A stretch of 64,000 nt of DNA from Neolewinella lacunae (GCF_014349155.1 NZ_JACSIT010000067.1:124001-188000); one strand, 5' to 3'; positions 42,840 to 52,729 are shown, numbered from the stretch's first letter. Translations and numbers: made by a program. The notes: generated by a model not told the origin, from the letters alone.

Positions 42840-43949
42840 TTAGCGGGTGATGATGAGTTTCTTCTGGCAGTCGCCCTGCGCCGTGCGCAGCCGCAGGTAG
42901 TAAAGGCCGGTGGGCAAATCAGGGGGAAGGGGCACCCACTGCCGGTCGTGCGGCGGCAACAGTGGCCACTGCCGGCCCAGCGCGTCGGTGAGGGTAAGTT
43001 GTTGTACCGCAAAGGGTGTGTTCAGCCGGAAACCCGCGTCGGTCGGGTTGGGGTACACCTGGATCCCGGCTTCCAACTGCCGGGGCGAAAGGTAGCCAGC
43101 GGAGGAGGTAAGCTTGGAGGTATCGCGGGCCACGATGATCCGCACGGTATCGGGCACCGTCGCTACCGTCGAAAAATCCGCCCCCACCAAATACACACTG
43201 TCAATCTGGATCACGAAAGTATCTACTTCCAAACCAACGATAATGTCTTCCACAATGACCCGAAACTGACCAATGGCACCAGCCTCAATGGGCACGGACG
43301 TTTGGTTGGTACGCGTAAAGGCCAGCTCTGCCGCGCCGCTGCCGTCTCCGTCCACAAACAGTTCCTGGGCATTGTCGTCCCCAGCCTCCAACCAACTGTT
43401 TTCCTCGAAATCGAAGTCCGGACCATCATCATCCATCAGCAAGCCCGTTGTGTAGCTCATCTTCAGGGCCAGGCCGTAGAAATCGTTCGGGCCCGTTTCG
43501 CTTTCGTCCAGAAACAGGTCAATGTCGACCATTGCCCCTAAGGGAACCAAGGTGGCACTGGGCACCATCCGGAGGCGTGGACCCGCACCAGGGCGGGCGT
43601 TGGCAAATCCGTCGGGCAGGAGCGTTCCCTGCGTGAGGCCAAAATTTTCGTCAATGGCATCGTTGTAGTCTTCTTCATCAACCACACCGTTGCCGTCGCA
43701 GTCCGCAAAGGCATAGTTCGGGCCCGTGGGAAAAGACTGCGCCCAGGGTGCACCGGGGGTTTGGGGTGCCCAGGCTACCGACATCGTCGGGCGGGCCGGG
43801 CCATTCGCTCCGAAGGCAAAACCCCAGTAGAGTAAGTCCACCCCGTTCACTACGCCATTGTTGTTTACATCCCCCGGCCAAACCGGCTGCGCAGACAGCG
43901 AAGCGTGGCCAAGTACGCACAACAGCAGAAAGAGCACGACTCGAGACAT
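42840..43949 (-). CDS. Dockerin-like T9SS type-A secreted protein
   Basis: A 369-residue protein with signal peptide MSRVVLFLLLCVLGHASLSAQ. It has a dockerin-like pair of calcium loops (GDVNNNGVVNGVDLLYWG and DCDGNGVVDEEDYNDAI, about residues 25-110), a cohesin-like/beta region with 'LKMSYTTGLL...AELAFTRTNQ', and a C-terminal sorting domain (VYPNPTDAGFRL...LPTGLYYLRLRT...KKLIITR). The start is set at the signal peptide; upstream codons are AT-rich leader. Partner and ligand are unknown. It shares direction with the PepSY-like gene. Confidence 0.82.
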   Translation of the reverse strand: MSRVVLFLLLCVLGHASLSAQPVWPGDVNNNGVVNGVDLLYWGFAFGANGPARPTMSVAWAPQTPGAPWAQSFPTGPNYAFADCDGNGVVDEEDYNDAIDENFGLTQGTLLPDGFANARPGAGPRLRMVPSATLVPLGAMVDIDLFLDESETGPNDFYGLALKMSYTTGLLMDDDGPDFDFEENSWLEAGDDNAQELFVDGDGSGAAELAFTRTNQTSVPIEAGAIGQFRVIVEDIIVGLEVDTFVIQIDSVYLVGADFSTVATVPDTVRIIVARDTSKLTSSAGYLSPRQLEAGIQVYPNPTDAGFRLNTPFAVQQLTLTDALGRQWPLLPPHDRQWVPLPPDLPTGLYYLRLRTAQGDCQKKLIITR

Positions 43950-44165
43950 AAGGAATTTTCTTTGGTTGATCATTTGATAAGGCAAAGATGAAGCCCCAAA
44001 AGGGCTTTCACAATTACACTTTTCGTAGATTGCCAGCATGAAAAACCCTGAATAGAATACTAATGAATTTTTTATAATATTCAATCAGCTGTCAATCAGC
44101 AATTTACATTTTTAAATTGTTACTTATCTTAATATGTTTATATTTTTTGCCGTACCAAAGCTCCA

Positions 44166-45581
44166 ATGAACTCCACCAAACTGCTGCAAATACTGAAAAC
44201 GCTGGACCCGGGAGAGTGGGAAAAACTGTATTTTTTCCTCCAATCGCCTTACTTCACCCAGGAAAAGGTCTCTCCCCGGCTCTTTACCCTGCTCCACCCC
44301 TACTTTGCCGATTCCGCCGCCGGACTTCCCAAAGCCGAAACCCTCTTCCAGGCCCTCTGGCCCGACCAGCCCTTCGACCGCAAGCAACTCAACTACGCGC
44401 TCAGCCGCCTCAATAAACTCACCGAACGCTTTTTGGTCTTCCAGCAACTGGAGCAACAAACCGACCGCCAGCAACTCACTGCCCTCGAAGTCTTTTCCGA
44501 ACGCCACCTGGAAAAGCACCTCGCTGCAACCCAGCGCTCCTTCAACGAGCGGCTACTGCCGGCACCGGATGAAAAAGACGACTTCTACCTCGTGCGCTCC
44601 GATTACGCAGACCTGCTCGACCAACATTACGTCCGCACCAAAGCCAGAAAACAGGACAATAACATCCAGCTCGCCACCGACGATCTCGACCGTTTCTACT
44701 ACTTCCGCCGCCTGCGCTACGCTTGCTCGATGCTCGACCGGCAGAATATCCTGGAAGCAAACTACCGCATCGGCCTTTCCCAGGCCTGGCTGGACCATCT
44801 GGAAGGCAGTACGCTGGTCGAAGAACCCATGATCGGGCTCTATCTGACCATCTTTCGCGCGCTGCAGGAAGAGGAGCAGGAACAGCACTTTCGCGAACTC
44901 AAATCCCGTTTGCTCCAACTCGTCGGCAAGGGCCTCGCAGAATCCCTTGCCGAGCCCCTGCTTTTCGCCATCAATTACTGCGCACGCAAGATCCGCGCCG
45001 GCCAGGAAGCCTACGTCAAGGAGGCCATCGACCTCTACCACCGCGGCATCGATTCGGGCCTGCTGCTCCAGGATGGGCAGGTTTCTCCCTGGACTTACAC
45101 CAACCTCGTCAAACTCACCCTCCGCCTCCAGCAGTACGCCGAAGCCCGGGAATTCATCAGCAAGTACACCGATTTGCTGCCCGAAAGTTTCCGGGAAAAT
45201 GCCCACAACTACAACTACGCTGAGCTGCTCTACTGTACCAATGAAAAAGAAAAAGCCCAGGAATACCTCAATCGGGTGGCGTTTTCTGACCTTGGCTACT
45301 ACCTCGGCGCGCGGGTCTTACTGGCCAAAATCTACTACGAAACGGACGCGGAGGAGGCCCTGCTCTCCTTGCTGGCCTCCTTCACCATCTTCCTTCAACG
45401 CAACAAACAAATCTCGCGCAACCTCAAAAAAACCTACCTCAACTTCTGCCAGTTGCTCAGCCGCTTACTCCGTACCGAACCCGGCAAAACCGGTAAGATC
45501 ATAGACCTCATCACCCACACCCAGCCGCTGACCGACCGAAGCTGGTTGCTGGCCCTGGCACAGGAAAAATCGCGCACCTAG
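44166..45581 (+). CDS. Hypothetical helical-repeat protein, 471 residues
   Basis: No signal peptide or catalytic motif. The protein is almost wholly alpha-helical with TPR-like character (for example YAEAREFISKYTDLLPESFRENAHNYNYAELLYCTNEKEKAQEYLNRVAFSDLGYYLGARVLLAKIYYE). The N-terminus MNSTKLLQILKTLDPGEWEKLYFFLQSPYF and 'LNYALSRLNKLTERFLVFQQLE' recall a paralogous family in Saprospiraceae-like genomes. Probable scaffold function is inferred only from the repeats. It follows an AT-rich promoter region. Confidence 0.75.
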   Translation: MNSTKLLQILKTLDPGEWEKLYFFLQSPYFTQEKVSPRLFTLLHPYFADSAAGLPKAETLFQALWPDQPFDRKQLNYALSRLNKLTERFLVFQQLEQQTDRQQLTALEVFSERHLEKHLAATQRSFNERLLPAPDEKDDFYLVRSDYADLLDQHYVRTKARKQDNNIQLATDDLDRFYYFRRLRYACSMLDRQNILEANYRIGLSQAWLDHLEGSTLVEEPMIGLYLTIFRALQEEEQEQHFRELKSRLLQLVGKGLAESLAEPLLFAINYCARKIRAGQEAYVKEAIDLYHRGIDSGLLLQDGQVSPWTYTNLVKLTLRLQQYAEAREFISKYTDLLPESFRENAHNYNYAELLYCTNEKEKAQEYLNRVAFSDLGYYLGARVLLAKIYYETDAEEALLSLLASFTIFLQRNKQISRNLKKTYLNFCQLLSRLLRTEPGKTGKIIDLITHTQPLTDRSWLLALAQEKSRT

Positions 45582-45612
45582 CACGGCTTTTTCCTGCGCC
45601 GTATTGCCCGCT

Positions 45613-45659
45613 GGGCGCGGCCGCAGGTGCCGCAGTTGGGACTTAGGAGCAAGGGAAGG
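45613..45659 (+). repeat. Bipartite dispersed element, copy k
   Basis: Box at 45613-45630 (N = C) and second box GGAGCAAGGGAAG ending at 45659. It starts 32 bp after the stop of the helical-repeat gene and lies in the leader of the GNAT gene. Confidence 0.85.
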
Positions 45660-45735
45660 AAAAAACCCTGCACTATTCCCCCCACCGTCCTTTCTTTGCC
45701 TTCAGATGTGGAGCCAGCCAACCACAAACCCCGCT

Positions 45736-46242
45736 ATGATCCGCTCCCTGGGCCCCGCCGATCTCAACGCATTCATCGCCCTCCGCCGCCAATCCTTTGC
45801 CACCGATCCACTTTCCTGGGACTATGACCCGGGCCACGAAGTAAGCGCCGAAGAATGGCTGCCCAAAATCCTGGAAACCGACGGCCAGTTTGTCCTCGGG
45901 TATTTCCTGACGGAGGGCCGTCAGAAGCCGGAGCTGGCAGGCGTCATCGGCCTTACCCGCTACGAGAAACTGAAGCGGCGCCACCGGGCTCTGGTATGGG
46001 GCGTGTACGTAAGTCCCGCAGCCCGCGGACAGCAAGCCGCCAGGCAACTCCTCACCGAAACCATCCGCCGCGCCCGGGCCATGGAGGGGCTGGAGCGGAT
46101 CATCCTGACGGTATCCCACCACGCCAGTGCCGCCCGGGCCTTGTATACTGCCGCCGGCTTCGTCGAGTTTGGCCGCGAACCCGGCGCTTCCCGCAACGAA
46201 GGGGTAGGAATGGACGAAATCTACATGCTGTTGGAGCTTTGA
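45736..46242 (+). CDS. GNAT-family N-acetyltransferase
   Basis: A 168-residue acetyl-CoA-dependent transferase. It has an N-terminal strand MIRSLGPADLNAFIALR, a central GVIGLTRYEKLKRRHRALVWGVYVSPAARGQQAARQLL with the pyrophosphate-binding R-G-x-x-A variant, and C-terminal ILTVSHHASAARALYTAAGFVEFGREPGA. The substrate is unknown. The chosen ATG follows the end of the dispersed element; the longer frame upstream reads through that element and is rejected. Confidence 0.88.
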   Translation: MIRSLGPADLNAFIALRRQSFATDPLSWDYDPGHEVSAEEWLPKILETDGQFVLGYFLTEGRQKPELAGVIGLTRYEKLKRRHRALVWGVYVSPAARGQQAARQLLTETIRRARAMEGLERIILTVSHHASAARALYTAAGFVEFGREPGASRNEGVGMDEIYMLLEL

Positions 46243-46318
46243 CCGGAGGGAATGGAACGGCCCCGGCAGGGCGCACTGCCTGGGTAAAGAGGTCAGCAAT
46301 ACGCCCATTTACCCCATT

Positions 46319-46353
46319 AAAAAAGCCGAGCACCTCAATCGGTACTCGGCTTT
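46319..46353. terminator. Hairpin terminator between convergent genes
   Basis: AAAGCCGAG (46322-46330) and CTCGGCTTT (46345-46353) form a 9-bp stem. On the minus strand it is followed by TTTTTTAAT. On the plus strand it is about 80 bp past the GNAT stop. Confidence 0.75.
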
Positions 46354-46406
46354 CAATAATCCCATGAACATATATCTTGTCACTGAGCAGCTGCCGTAAA
46401 AGTGAT

Positions 46407-46449
46407 TTCGCGTTCCGGCCTGAAGGGATGAAAGCGGCCGGAACGCGAA
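46407..46449. terminator. Perfect 14-bp hairpin
   Basis: TTCGCGTTCCGGCC (46407-46420) and GGCCGGAACGCGAA (46436-46449) with a 15-base loop. It probably ends or stabilises transcripts of the coiled-coil gene, but the T-run is poor. Confidence 0.6.
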
Positions 46450-46663
46450 GATTCACAAAGACAATCGTAATCTCAGAATTTTAACTTGTTGGGTCCTTGT
46501 CAGGGGGCATTCCCCCTCCGGACAATACAAAAGTGCGGCAAGACCGCAGCCGGGCAAAAGACAGATTCCTAGTATTGTGAACGAACTTCCAGCCTTCGAT
46601 TCAACTAAAAACCTGATAATGAATTATTTGCAGACTGAAAAGTGAAAATTTTCAGCCCTAAAA

Positions 46664-48289
46664 TTACTCTTCTTCGCCCGAAAATTTCTCTTTTACGTCC
46701 TCAACGACCTCTTCGACGGTGTCTTCTACCCGATCGGCGGCGTGGTTGAACTTCTCGGCGGCAACGTGGGCAACGGCTTTGGCGGTGTCCGTTACGTCCT
46801 CGAGCGCCTCCGAAACGTCCTCGAAGGCCTCGGCCAGGAAGTCTCCGGCGCGGTCCAGTAAACCTCCCTCCCGGGTGACGGCCTGGGCGGCAGCGCCTAC
46901 CCCGGTGATGGCCGCAGCGATGGTATCGCCCGCCTGCTCGGCAAAGGTGCTATCCTTGGCGGCTTCGGTTGCGGGGCTGGCAACGACTTCGCTGAAGGCC
47001 ACCATGCTGGCAACGGCAGCGCCGGACTCCACCGTTGCGGCGGGGGCGGGGCTGGCGGGCTCCTCTTTGCTCTTCTGCTTGCCTTCCACGATGGCGGCGG
47101 CAGCGGCTTCGAGCTTGGCGGCTTCTTCGGCGGAAACTTCCCGGCTGGAAATTTCGGCGGCAATTTTTGCTTTGGCAGCCTCAGCGGCAGCGCGTTCAGC
47201 GGCTTTTTTGGCGTCCTTTGCCGCGCGTTCGTTGTCTTTGACGATCTTATCTTCGAGCATGGCCTTGGTCTTTTCCATGTCGTCGAGCTTGGCCTGCTTG
47301 CTGGCAATGCGGCTTTCGATCATGAGGACTTTGGCCTGGCGAATTTGCTTTTCCAATTGTCCCTCCGACTTTTCGATCCGCTTGCGCTCAAATTTGAGGT
47401 CTTCCTCATCCCGGCCAATCCCGCTTTTCATGCGGTCCATGGCCTTGAGCAAGCCCTGCAGACGGCTTTCGGAACGACCTACGGCACCGCCGCCGCCTTT
47501 GCCACCTTCGCCTGCGCTTCCGCTGCTGCCGCCACTGCGCACTTCCTTGACGGCTTTGAAAGCTGCGTCGATGCGGGTGTAGATGGCGTCACGGTCTTCT
47601 TTGGTGAATTTCACGTTGTGAAACTTCCGCTGGATTTCCCGCAGGTCGTTGAAGACCTTATTCAGGTGGGTACCTTCACTGATCGACTTTTCCGCCTCGG
47701 TAAGCATCTCGCCAAACCTGGCAACGTGCTTTTCAGATTCGGCTTTGTACTTTTCGTTCAGCGCATCCCGCATGACCTTGAGCTTCTCGAAGGTGACGTC
47801 CACTTGCTTGCGGATGTCGTTGCCTTGCTCACGCAGGAGGGTTTTGTCTTCCAGTTGCCGCTGCACTTTTTGCCAAAAGGATTTGGCTTGGTTCCAGAGG
47901 TCGGAAGAATACTGGGTGGCGCGGTCAATACGGTCTTCAATTTCGGCCAGTTCGGCTTTATAAGACTGGGCCAGCTTGTCACTCAGTACGTGAAAGTGCC
48001 ACTCGGTTTGCGCGCGCAGGATCATGTCCGTTTGCTCGGCCCGCAGGTCATCGGGCAGCAAGCCTTCGGTGACGCTCAGTTCGCGGGCGATGACGCGGTC
48101 GGGCTCGGGCAGTTCTACGTCCTCTTCCTTGCGCCATTTGTCCATGAACAACTGGTAGATCTCGTCGGTAACGTCCTTTTCAGGGTAAGTCTGGATGCGA
48201 ACGATGTTGTCGCTCACTTGCAGCTCGATCGTGATCAGTACGCGTTTTTCCTGGGCATCGCGCCCCCAGACGGCAATTCGGTTTCTCAT
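46664..48289 (-). CDS. Coiled-coil protein, possibly DUF349-like
   Basis: A 541-residue cytoplasmic protein without signal peptide. The N-terminal ~90 residues are beta-rich. About 110-235 is helical with repeated FW..V...L / R.D.I pattern (SFWQKVQRQLEDKTLL, IQRKFHNVKFTKEDRDAIYTRIDAAFKAVKE) suggestive of DUF349. A GGSSGSAGEGGKGGGG linker, a long coiled coil (about 265-400) and an Ala-rich, acidic C-terminal tail follow. The tail DRAGDFLAEAFEDVSEALEDVTDTAKAVAH is amphipathic. Function is unknown. Confidence 0.75.
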   Translation of the reverse strand: MRNRIAVWGRDAQEKRVLITIELQVSDNIVRIQTYPEKDVTDEIYQLFMDKWRKEEDVELPEPDRVIARELSVTEGLLPDDLRAEQTDMILRAQTEWHFHVLSDKLAQSYKAELAEIEDRIDRATQYSSDLWNQAKSFWQKVQRQLEDKTLLREQGNDIRKQVDVTFEKLKVMRDALNEKYKAESEKHVARFGEMLTEAEKSISEGTHLNKVFNDLREIQRKFHNVKFTKEDRDAIYTRIDAAFKAVKEVRSGGSSGSAGEGGKGGGGAVGRSESRLQGLLKAMDRMKSGIGRDEEDLKFERKRIEKSEGQLEKQIRQAKVLMIESRIASKQAKLDDMEKTKAMLEDKIVKDNERAAKDAKKAAERAAAEAAKAKIAAEISSREVSAEEAAKLEAAAAAIVEGKQKSKEEPASPAPAATVESGAAVASMVAFSEVVASPATEAAKDSTFAEQAGDTIAAAITGVGAAAQAVTREGGLLDRAGDFLAEAFEDVSEALEDVTDTAKAVAHVAAEKFNHAADRVEDTVEEVVEDVKEKFSGEEE

Positions 48290-48377
48290 CTCAGTTAGCT
48301 TAAAGCCGGGGGCGGGTGATGGAGAAAGACCCGGTCGCGGCGGTGTACGGTAAAGTCGGTATACGTGTGTTCAGGCC

Positions 48378-49394
48378 CTAGGCTTCCACCCGGTTGCCAA
48401 TCATTTTTTTCTCGGCCAGGTACTCGGCGATCTGGACGGCATTGGTAGCGGCGCCCTTACGCAGGTTATCGGCCACGATCCACAGGTTGAGGCCATTTTC
48501 GATGGATTCGTCCCGGCGGATGCGGCCCACAAAGACTTCGTCCCGGTGCTTGGCCAGCAGCGGCATCGGGTAGACGTGGTTCTTGATGTCGTCTTGAACA
48601 ATGATGCCCGGCGTAGCTTCGAGCAGGGAGCGCACCTCTTCAACGGTGTAGGGGCGGTGAAATTCTACGTTGACACTCTCACTGTGGCCGCCGTGTACGG
48701 GTACCCGCACGGCCGTAGCGGTAATGGCAATGCTGTCGTCGCCCAGGATTTTACGGGTTTCGTGGACGAGCTTCATTTCTTCTTTGGTGTAGGCATTGTC
48801 CAGGAAAACGTCGCACTGCGGAATACAGTTCTCGAAGATGGGGTAATGGTAGGGCCGGTCGGTGCCTGCCGTATCCTCCCCGCGCTTTTCGGCCTCGTAC
48901 TGCTGTACGGCGGGAACGCCCGTGCCGGTGAACGACTGGTAGGTGGAAATGACCAGGCGCTTGATGCCAAAAGCCTTGTGCAGCGGGGCCAGGGCCAGTA
49001 CCATCTGGATGGTCGAACAGTTGGGGTTGGCAATGATGAGGTCTTGTTCCGTCAGTCCCGCAGCGTTCACTTCGGGCACCACCAGTTTTTTATCGGGGTG
49101 CATGCGCCAGGCGCTGGAATTGTCGATCACGACGCAACCAACTTCCGCAAAACGGGGAGCCCATTCGAGGCTGGTGCTGCCGCCGGCGGAGAAGATCGCT
49201 ACGTCAGGACGGCGCGCGATGGCTTCTTCCATACTCACTACGGGGTATTCCTTGCCTTCGTAGGTAATCAGCTTGCCGACGGAACGTGCCGAAGCCACCG
49301 GAAGCAACTCAGTGATGGGGAAGCGGTGCTCTTTCAGCACTTCAAACATCACGCCACCCACCAAACCGGTGGCGCCTACAACGGCAACTCTCAT
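48378..49394 (-). CDS. asd: Aspartate-semialdehyde dehydrogenase
   Basis: NADPH-dependent reduction of aspartyl phosphate in lysine, threonine, methionine and diaminopimelate synthesis. The 338 residues show GATGLVGGVMFEVL (nucleotide binding), the catalytic Cys126 in NPNCSTIQ, SFTGTGVPAVQQYEAE, and the active-site His in RVPVHGGHSESVNVEF. A -7 box TATTTTTG lies at 49422-49415, 20 bp upstream of the ATG. Normal length. Confidence 0.95.
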   Translation of the reverse strand: MRVAVVGATGLVGGVMFEVLKEHRFPITELLPVASARSVGKLITYEGKEYPVVSMEEAIARRPDVAIFSAGGSTSLEWAPRFAEVGCVVIDNSSAWRMHPDKKLVVPEVNAAGLTEQDLIIANPNCSTIQMVLALAPLHKAFGIKRLVISTYQSFTGTGVPAVQQYEAEKRGEDTAGTDRPYHYPIFENCIPQCDVFLDNAYTKEEMKLVHETRKILGDDSIAITATAVRVPVHGGHSESVNVEFHRPYTVEEVRSLLEATPGIIVQDDIKNHVYPMPLLAKHRDEVFVGRIRRDESIENGLNLWIVADNLRKGAATNAVQIAEYLAEKKMIGNRVEA

Positions 49395-49414
49395 TATGGT
49401 ATATTTTGGGGCGA

Positions 49415-49422
49415 CAAAAATA
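49415..49422 (-). promoter_or_regulatory. -7 promoter box for asd
   Basis: TATTTTTG on the minus strand matches TAnnTTTG and lies 20 bp upstream of the start codon. Confidence 0.6.
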
Positions 49423-49491
49423 CGCCCTTTTCCCGGCTTTGCCTACTCTGATTTCCTTTTCCGGATTGCGGAAAGGGCATGGAAGCAGGCA

Positions 49492-49529
49492 TTGCCCTGG
49501 TCTTTCACCCGGCACCTGCGTCCGCGCCC
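49492..49529 (-). repeat. Bipartite dispersed element, copy l
   Basis: Box at 49512-49529 in minus orientation (N = A) with a weak second box, AGACCAGGGCAA. It lies 25 bp beyond the stop of the ornithine aminotransferase gene. Confidence 0.75.
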
Positions 49530-49554
49530 AAGGAAGGCCAATGATTCGGAACGA

Positions 49555-50853
49555 CTAGCGCTCGAAGCGCTCCACCACCCCGGCGATGATGGCGCAGGCC
49601 TCCAGCAACTGCCGTTCGGTGATGACCAGCGGCGGGGCGAAACGGATGATGTTGCCGTGGGTGGGTTTGGCCAGGAGGCCATTTTCGGCGAGGGCCAGGC
49701 AAAAATTCCAGGCGGTTTTGCTCTCCGGCGAGTCGTTGATGACCAGGGCATTGAGCAGGCCCTTGCCCCGCACGAGCGTAAGCAACTGGGGGTGTGCATC
49801 GACCAATTCCTGCATTTTGGCGCGGAAAATATGGCCCAGGTGCCGGGCATTCTGGATGAGGCCTTCGTCTTTAACCACTTCCAGCGCCGCGCGGGCCACG
49901 GCACAGGCCACGGGGTTGCCGCCGAAGGTGGAGCCGTGTTGCCCGGGTTTGATGACTTCCATGATGTGGTCGTCGGCCAGCACGGCGGAGACGGGATAAG
50001 TGCCGCCACTGAGGGCTTTGCCGAGGATGAGAATGTCGGGCCGCACGTAAGTCTGCGGCTGCCGTTCGCACTGCTTTTCGCAGCTGCAATCGCCGCACAC
50101 CCGCAGCAGCGCCCCGGTGCGGGCCACCCCCGTCTGGATTTCGTCGGCGATGAACAAGACATTATGTTTCCGGCAAGCCTCGGCCACGCCGCGCAGGTAA
50201 TCATCCGCCGGCACAAAAACACCCGCCTCGCCCTGGATCGGTTCCACGAGCACCCCGGCGATGGTCGCCGGATCGTCGGCCAGGGCAGCCTGGAGTGCGG
50301 GCAGATCGGCGTAGGGCACACTGACAAAACCGGGGGTGTAGGGCCCGAAATTGCCCTTTGCCCCGGGGTCGGAACTGAAGGAGATGATGGTGGTGGTGCG
50401 ACCGTGGAAGTTTTGGCCGCACACGATGATGCGGGCCTGGTTGGTGGGGATGCCCTTCTTTTCGTAGCCCCACTTGCGGCAGAGCTTGATGGCCGTTTCT
50501 ACGCCTTCCGCACCGGTGTTCATGGCCAGTACCTTCCCGAAGCCGAAGTATTCGCACAGGTATTGCTCGTAGGGGCCGAGCTGGTCGTTGTAAAACGCAC
50601 GGCTGGTCAGGGTCAGCTGTTGGCTCTGCCGGACCAGCGCATCGATGATCCGGGGGTGGCAATGCCCCTGGTTGACGGCCGAGTAGGCGCTGAGGAAATC
50701 AAAGTACTGCTTGCCTTCCACGTCCCACACGTAACAACCCCGCCCTTCGCTGAGCACCACGGGGAGCGGATGATAGTTGTGCGCGCCGTAGCGGTCTTCC
50801 AAGGCAATGAAATCGGCGGCCGTAGCGGCGGTGGTGGTGGGAGAGGACTGCAT
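49555..50853 (-). CDS. rocD: Ornithine aminotransferase with a cysteine-rich insert
   Basis: PLP enzyme converting ornithine and 2-oxoglutarate to glutamate semialdehyde and glutamate. Motifs are [59 protein letters not shown] Lys279 in [16 protein letters not shown], and [11 protein letters not shown]. An insertion after ARTGALL ([11 protein letters not shown]) adds four clustered cysteines absent from well-studied OATs but, from memory, present in some Bacteroidota. It might bind metal. Length 432. A perfect -7 box lies 26 bp upstream. Confidence 0.92.
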   Translation of the reverse strand: MQSSPTTTAATAADFIALEDRYGAHNYHPLPVVLSEGRGCYVWDVEGKQYFDFLSAYSAVNQGHCHPRIIDALVRQSQQLTLTSRAFYNDQLGPYEQYLCEYFGFGKVLAMNTGAEGVETAIKLCRKWGYEKKGIPTNQARIIVCGQNFHGRTTTIISFSSDPGAKGNFGPYTPGFVSVPYADLPALQAALADDPATIAGVLVEPIQGEAGVFVPADDYLRGVAEACRKHNVLFIADEIQTGVARTGALLRVCGDCSCEKQCERQPQTYVRPDILILGKALSGGTYPVSAVLADDHIMEVIKPGQHGSTFGGNPVACAVARAALEVVKDEGLIQNARHLGHIFRAKMQELVDAHPQLLTLVRGKGLLNALVINDSPESKTAWNFCLALAENGLLAKPTHGNIIRFAPPLVITERQLLEACAIIAGVVERFER

Positions 50854-51210
50854 GGTTATCGAATCTTTTCAGTTACAGCAAAGGTAGCGCACCGCGCAGG
50901 AACCCGCCCTATGCAGTAGATCGGGAGTTGGGTAGTTGGGTAGTTCGGTAGAGGACGACTCCCTACTTCCAAACCACCGAACTTAAAGCCATTGCGATCC
51001 AGGCATCTGAATAGCAGCGAAAAGCTTCGTTGCCTACCCGACGGCAGTGGCTCCGACAATATTCCGGGGAATTGACGTAATGGGAACGTTAATTAATCCC
51101 CAAAGCGCGGCCTACACCGGGGGGAAGCCTTACCTTGTGGTCTCGGCACACCAGCGGGAAAGCATTTTACTTGCCTGGGGCCGGACTCTGAAAACAGCTT
51201 TGAATTTGTT
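50854..51210. other. Intergenic region of about 350 bp
   Basis: Holds the -7 box of the aminotransferase gene (minus strand TACCTTTG at 50886-50879) and a short GGGTAGTTG tandem repeat near 50927-50950. Nothing else is recognised. Confidence 0.55.
50879..50886 (-). promoter_or_regulatory. -7 promoter box for the ornithine aminotransferase gene
   Basis: Perfect TACCTTTG on the minus strand, 25 bp before the ATG. Confidence 0.65.
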
Positions 51211-52362
51211 ATGGTAAAATACCTACCTACGCTTGCCCTATTCCTGTGGTCCTTTGGTTTGGTGGCCCAGGTGCAGTTATCCAATGCCTATTTCCCGGCC
51301 GTTGGGGATACCCTCCACATCGTCGATGCCGATAGCGCTTACGCCGCTTCTTTGGACTTGCAAACCGCCGGCGGAGCCAACCTGGAGTGGAACTTCGGTA
51401 CGCCGGTGCCTAATTTTACGACCTCCATTCCAGTCCTGGCCGTCACTGCCAGTGATCTGTTTCCTGAGGCGGACCTGAAAATCCAGACCAACGTTTTTAC
51501 GGAGAGCTACTACCGCGTCAATGCCACGTCTTTTGACCTGGTGGGCATCAACAGCCGACTCGCCATTTTGCCCGACTTCGCCTTTTCCACCGCAGTATTG
51601 CCCGCCCGTCCCACGCGCCGGGCACCGCTGAACTTTGGCGACAACTTCTCTACCGTGACGGAAAACAGCGCCGTTTTCTCTCCCGATAGCCTGCCCGCCG
51701 AGGCCCTCGTTTTGGTGGGCGATTTGCTGGACAACGTCGACTCCGTTCGCATCACCACCATTTCGACCCGCGCCGATGTGGCCGATGCCTACGGTTCCCT
51801 CACCCTGGGTTCCGATGTCTTCGATGTATTGCGGGAAAAAAGAGTAGAAAGCATCTTCATTCGCCTGGAGGTGAAAACCAACCCCTTGCCCTTCATCGAC
51901 ATCACCAACCTGGTGATTGCTACCAGCCCCACGCTGGCTCCCTTCGTAGGGCAACAACCCAGCACCACGACCTACTTTTTCTGGAGTAACGAGCATAAAG
52001 AGCCCATCGCCGAGGTGGTCACCAACACCGTCAGCGGAGCAGTGGAAGACATGATGTACCGGCGGCCGGATACCCGGACGTCCACCAGCGCACCCGGGCT
52101 GCTCCGCGTCACGGTTAATGTCTTCCCCAACCCTGCGGCCGACTGGGCAACTATCCAGGTGGATGGACTGCCCCAGGGGCAGTATGCCCTCACCCTACTC
52201 AATATGCTGGGCCGTACGGTAGCCGAGCGGTCTTTTTCCCCGGTGGGTAACCAAACGCGCCTGCGCCTGGACGTCAGCCACCTCCCGGGTGGAACCTACC
52301 TCTACAGTATCCGTAATGCGCGGGGGCGGATTATTACGACGCGGAGATTGCGGGTTAATTAG
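51211..52362 (+). CDS. T9SS type-A secreted protein of unknown function
   Basis: A 383-residue secreted protein. Signal peptide MVKYLPTLALFLWSFGLVAQ is followed by a beta-rich body without recognised domain and a type-A sorting domain (VNVFPNPAADWATIQVDGLPQGQYALTLLNMLGRTVAERSF...LPGGTYLYSIRNARGRIITTRRLRVN). It is presumably attached to or released from the cell surface by the T9SS. It is followed immediately by a repeat array. Confidence 0.85.
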   Translation: MVKYLPTLALFLWSFGLVAQVQLSNAYFPAVGDTLHIVDADSAYAASLDLQTAGGANLEWNFGTPVPNFTTSIPVLAVTASDLFPEADLKIQTNVFTESYYRVNATSFDLVGINSRLAILPDFAFSTAVLPARPTRRAPLNFGDNFSTVTENSAVFSPDSLPAEALVLVGDLLDNVDSVRITTISTRADVADAYGSLTLGSDVFDVLREKRVESIFIRLEVKTNPLPFIDITNLVIATSPTLAPFVGQQPSTTTYFFWSNEHKEPIAEVVTNTVSGAVEDMMYRRPDTRTSTSAPGLLRVTVNVFPNPAADWATIQVDGLPQGQYALTLLNMLGRTVAERSFSPVGNQTRLRLDVSHLPGGTYLYSIRNARGRIITTRRLRVN

Positions 52363-52670
52363 TGTTTTTTTGAGCTTCGCTCTTTTTTGAACTACTAAGT
52401 TCACTAAGTCCTGGAGCTTCGCTCTTTTTTTGAACCACTAAGTTCACTAAGTACACTAAGCTTTTGGGAGCTTCGCTCTTTTTTTGAACCACTAAGTTCA
52501 CTAAGAGCACTAAGCTTTTGGGAGCTTCGCTCTTTTTTTGAACCACTAAGTTCACTAAGTTTTTGGGCGCTACACTTGGTTGTTGAACCACTAAGGGCAC
52601 GAAGAGGGACCAAGGAGTATTTGAGCTTCGCTCTTGTTTTCGAACCACTAAAGACACGAAGAGGGACTAA
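52363..52670. repeat. Array of 'GAGCTTCGCTCTT..GAACCACTAAG' repeats
   Basis: At least five imperfect units starting near 52371, 52414, 52468, 52521 and 52621. Each has GAGCTTCGCTCTT, a T-run and GAACCACTAAG followed by TTCACTAAG or GACACGAAGAGGGACTAAG. The unit recurs at 63130. Open frames across it on the minus strand encode repetitive VVQKKSEAPK peptides and are not genes. Confidence 0.85.
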
Positions 52671-52729
52671 GTATGGGATGGGAGCTTAGCCACTTAGCTA
52701 ACATTCTGTCTTCATCATGCGCAAAGCCA

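Larger units (their letters stand above)
46243..46663. other. Intergenic region with two strong hairpins
   Basis: About 420 bp between convergent genes. It contains the hairpins at 46319-46353 and 46407-46449. The remainder shows nothing recognisable. Confidence 0.6.

Noticed and set aside
52355-52657. Minus-strand ORFs encoding VVQKKSEAPKSL repeats
   Set aside because: They are translations of the intergenic GAACCACTAAG repeat array, with no start context or conserved protein features.
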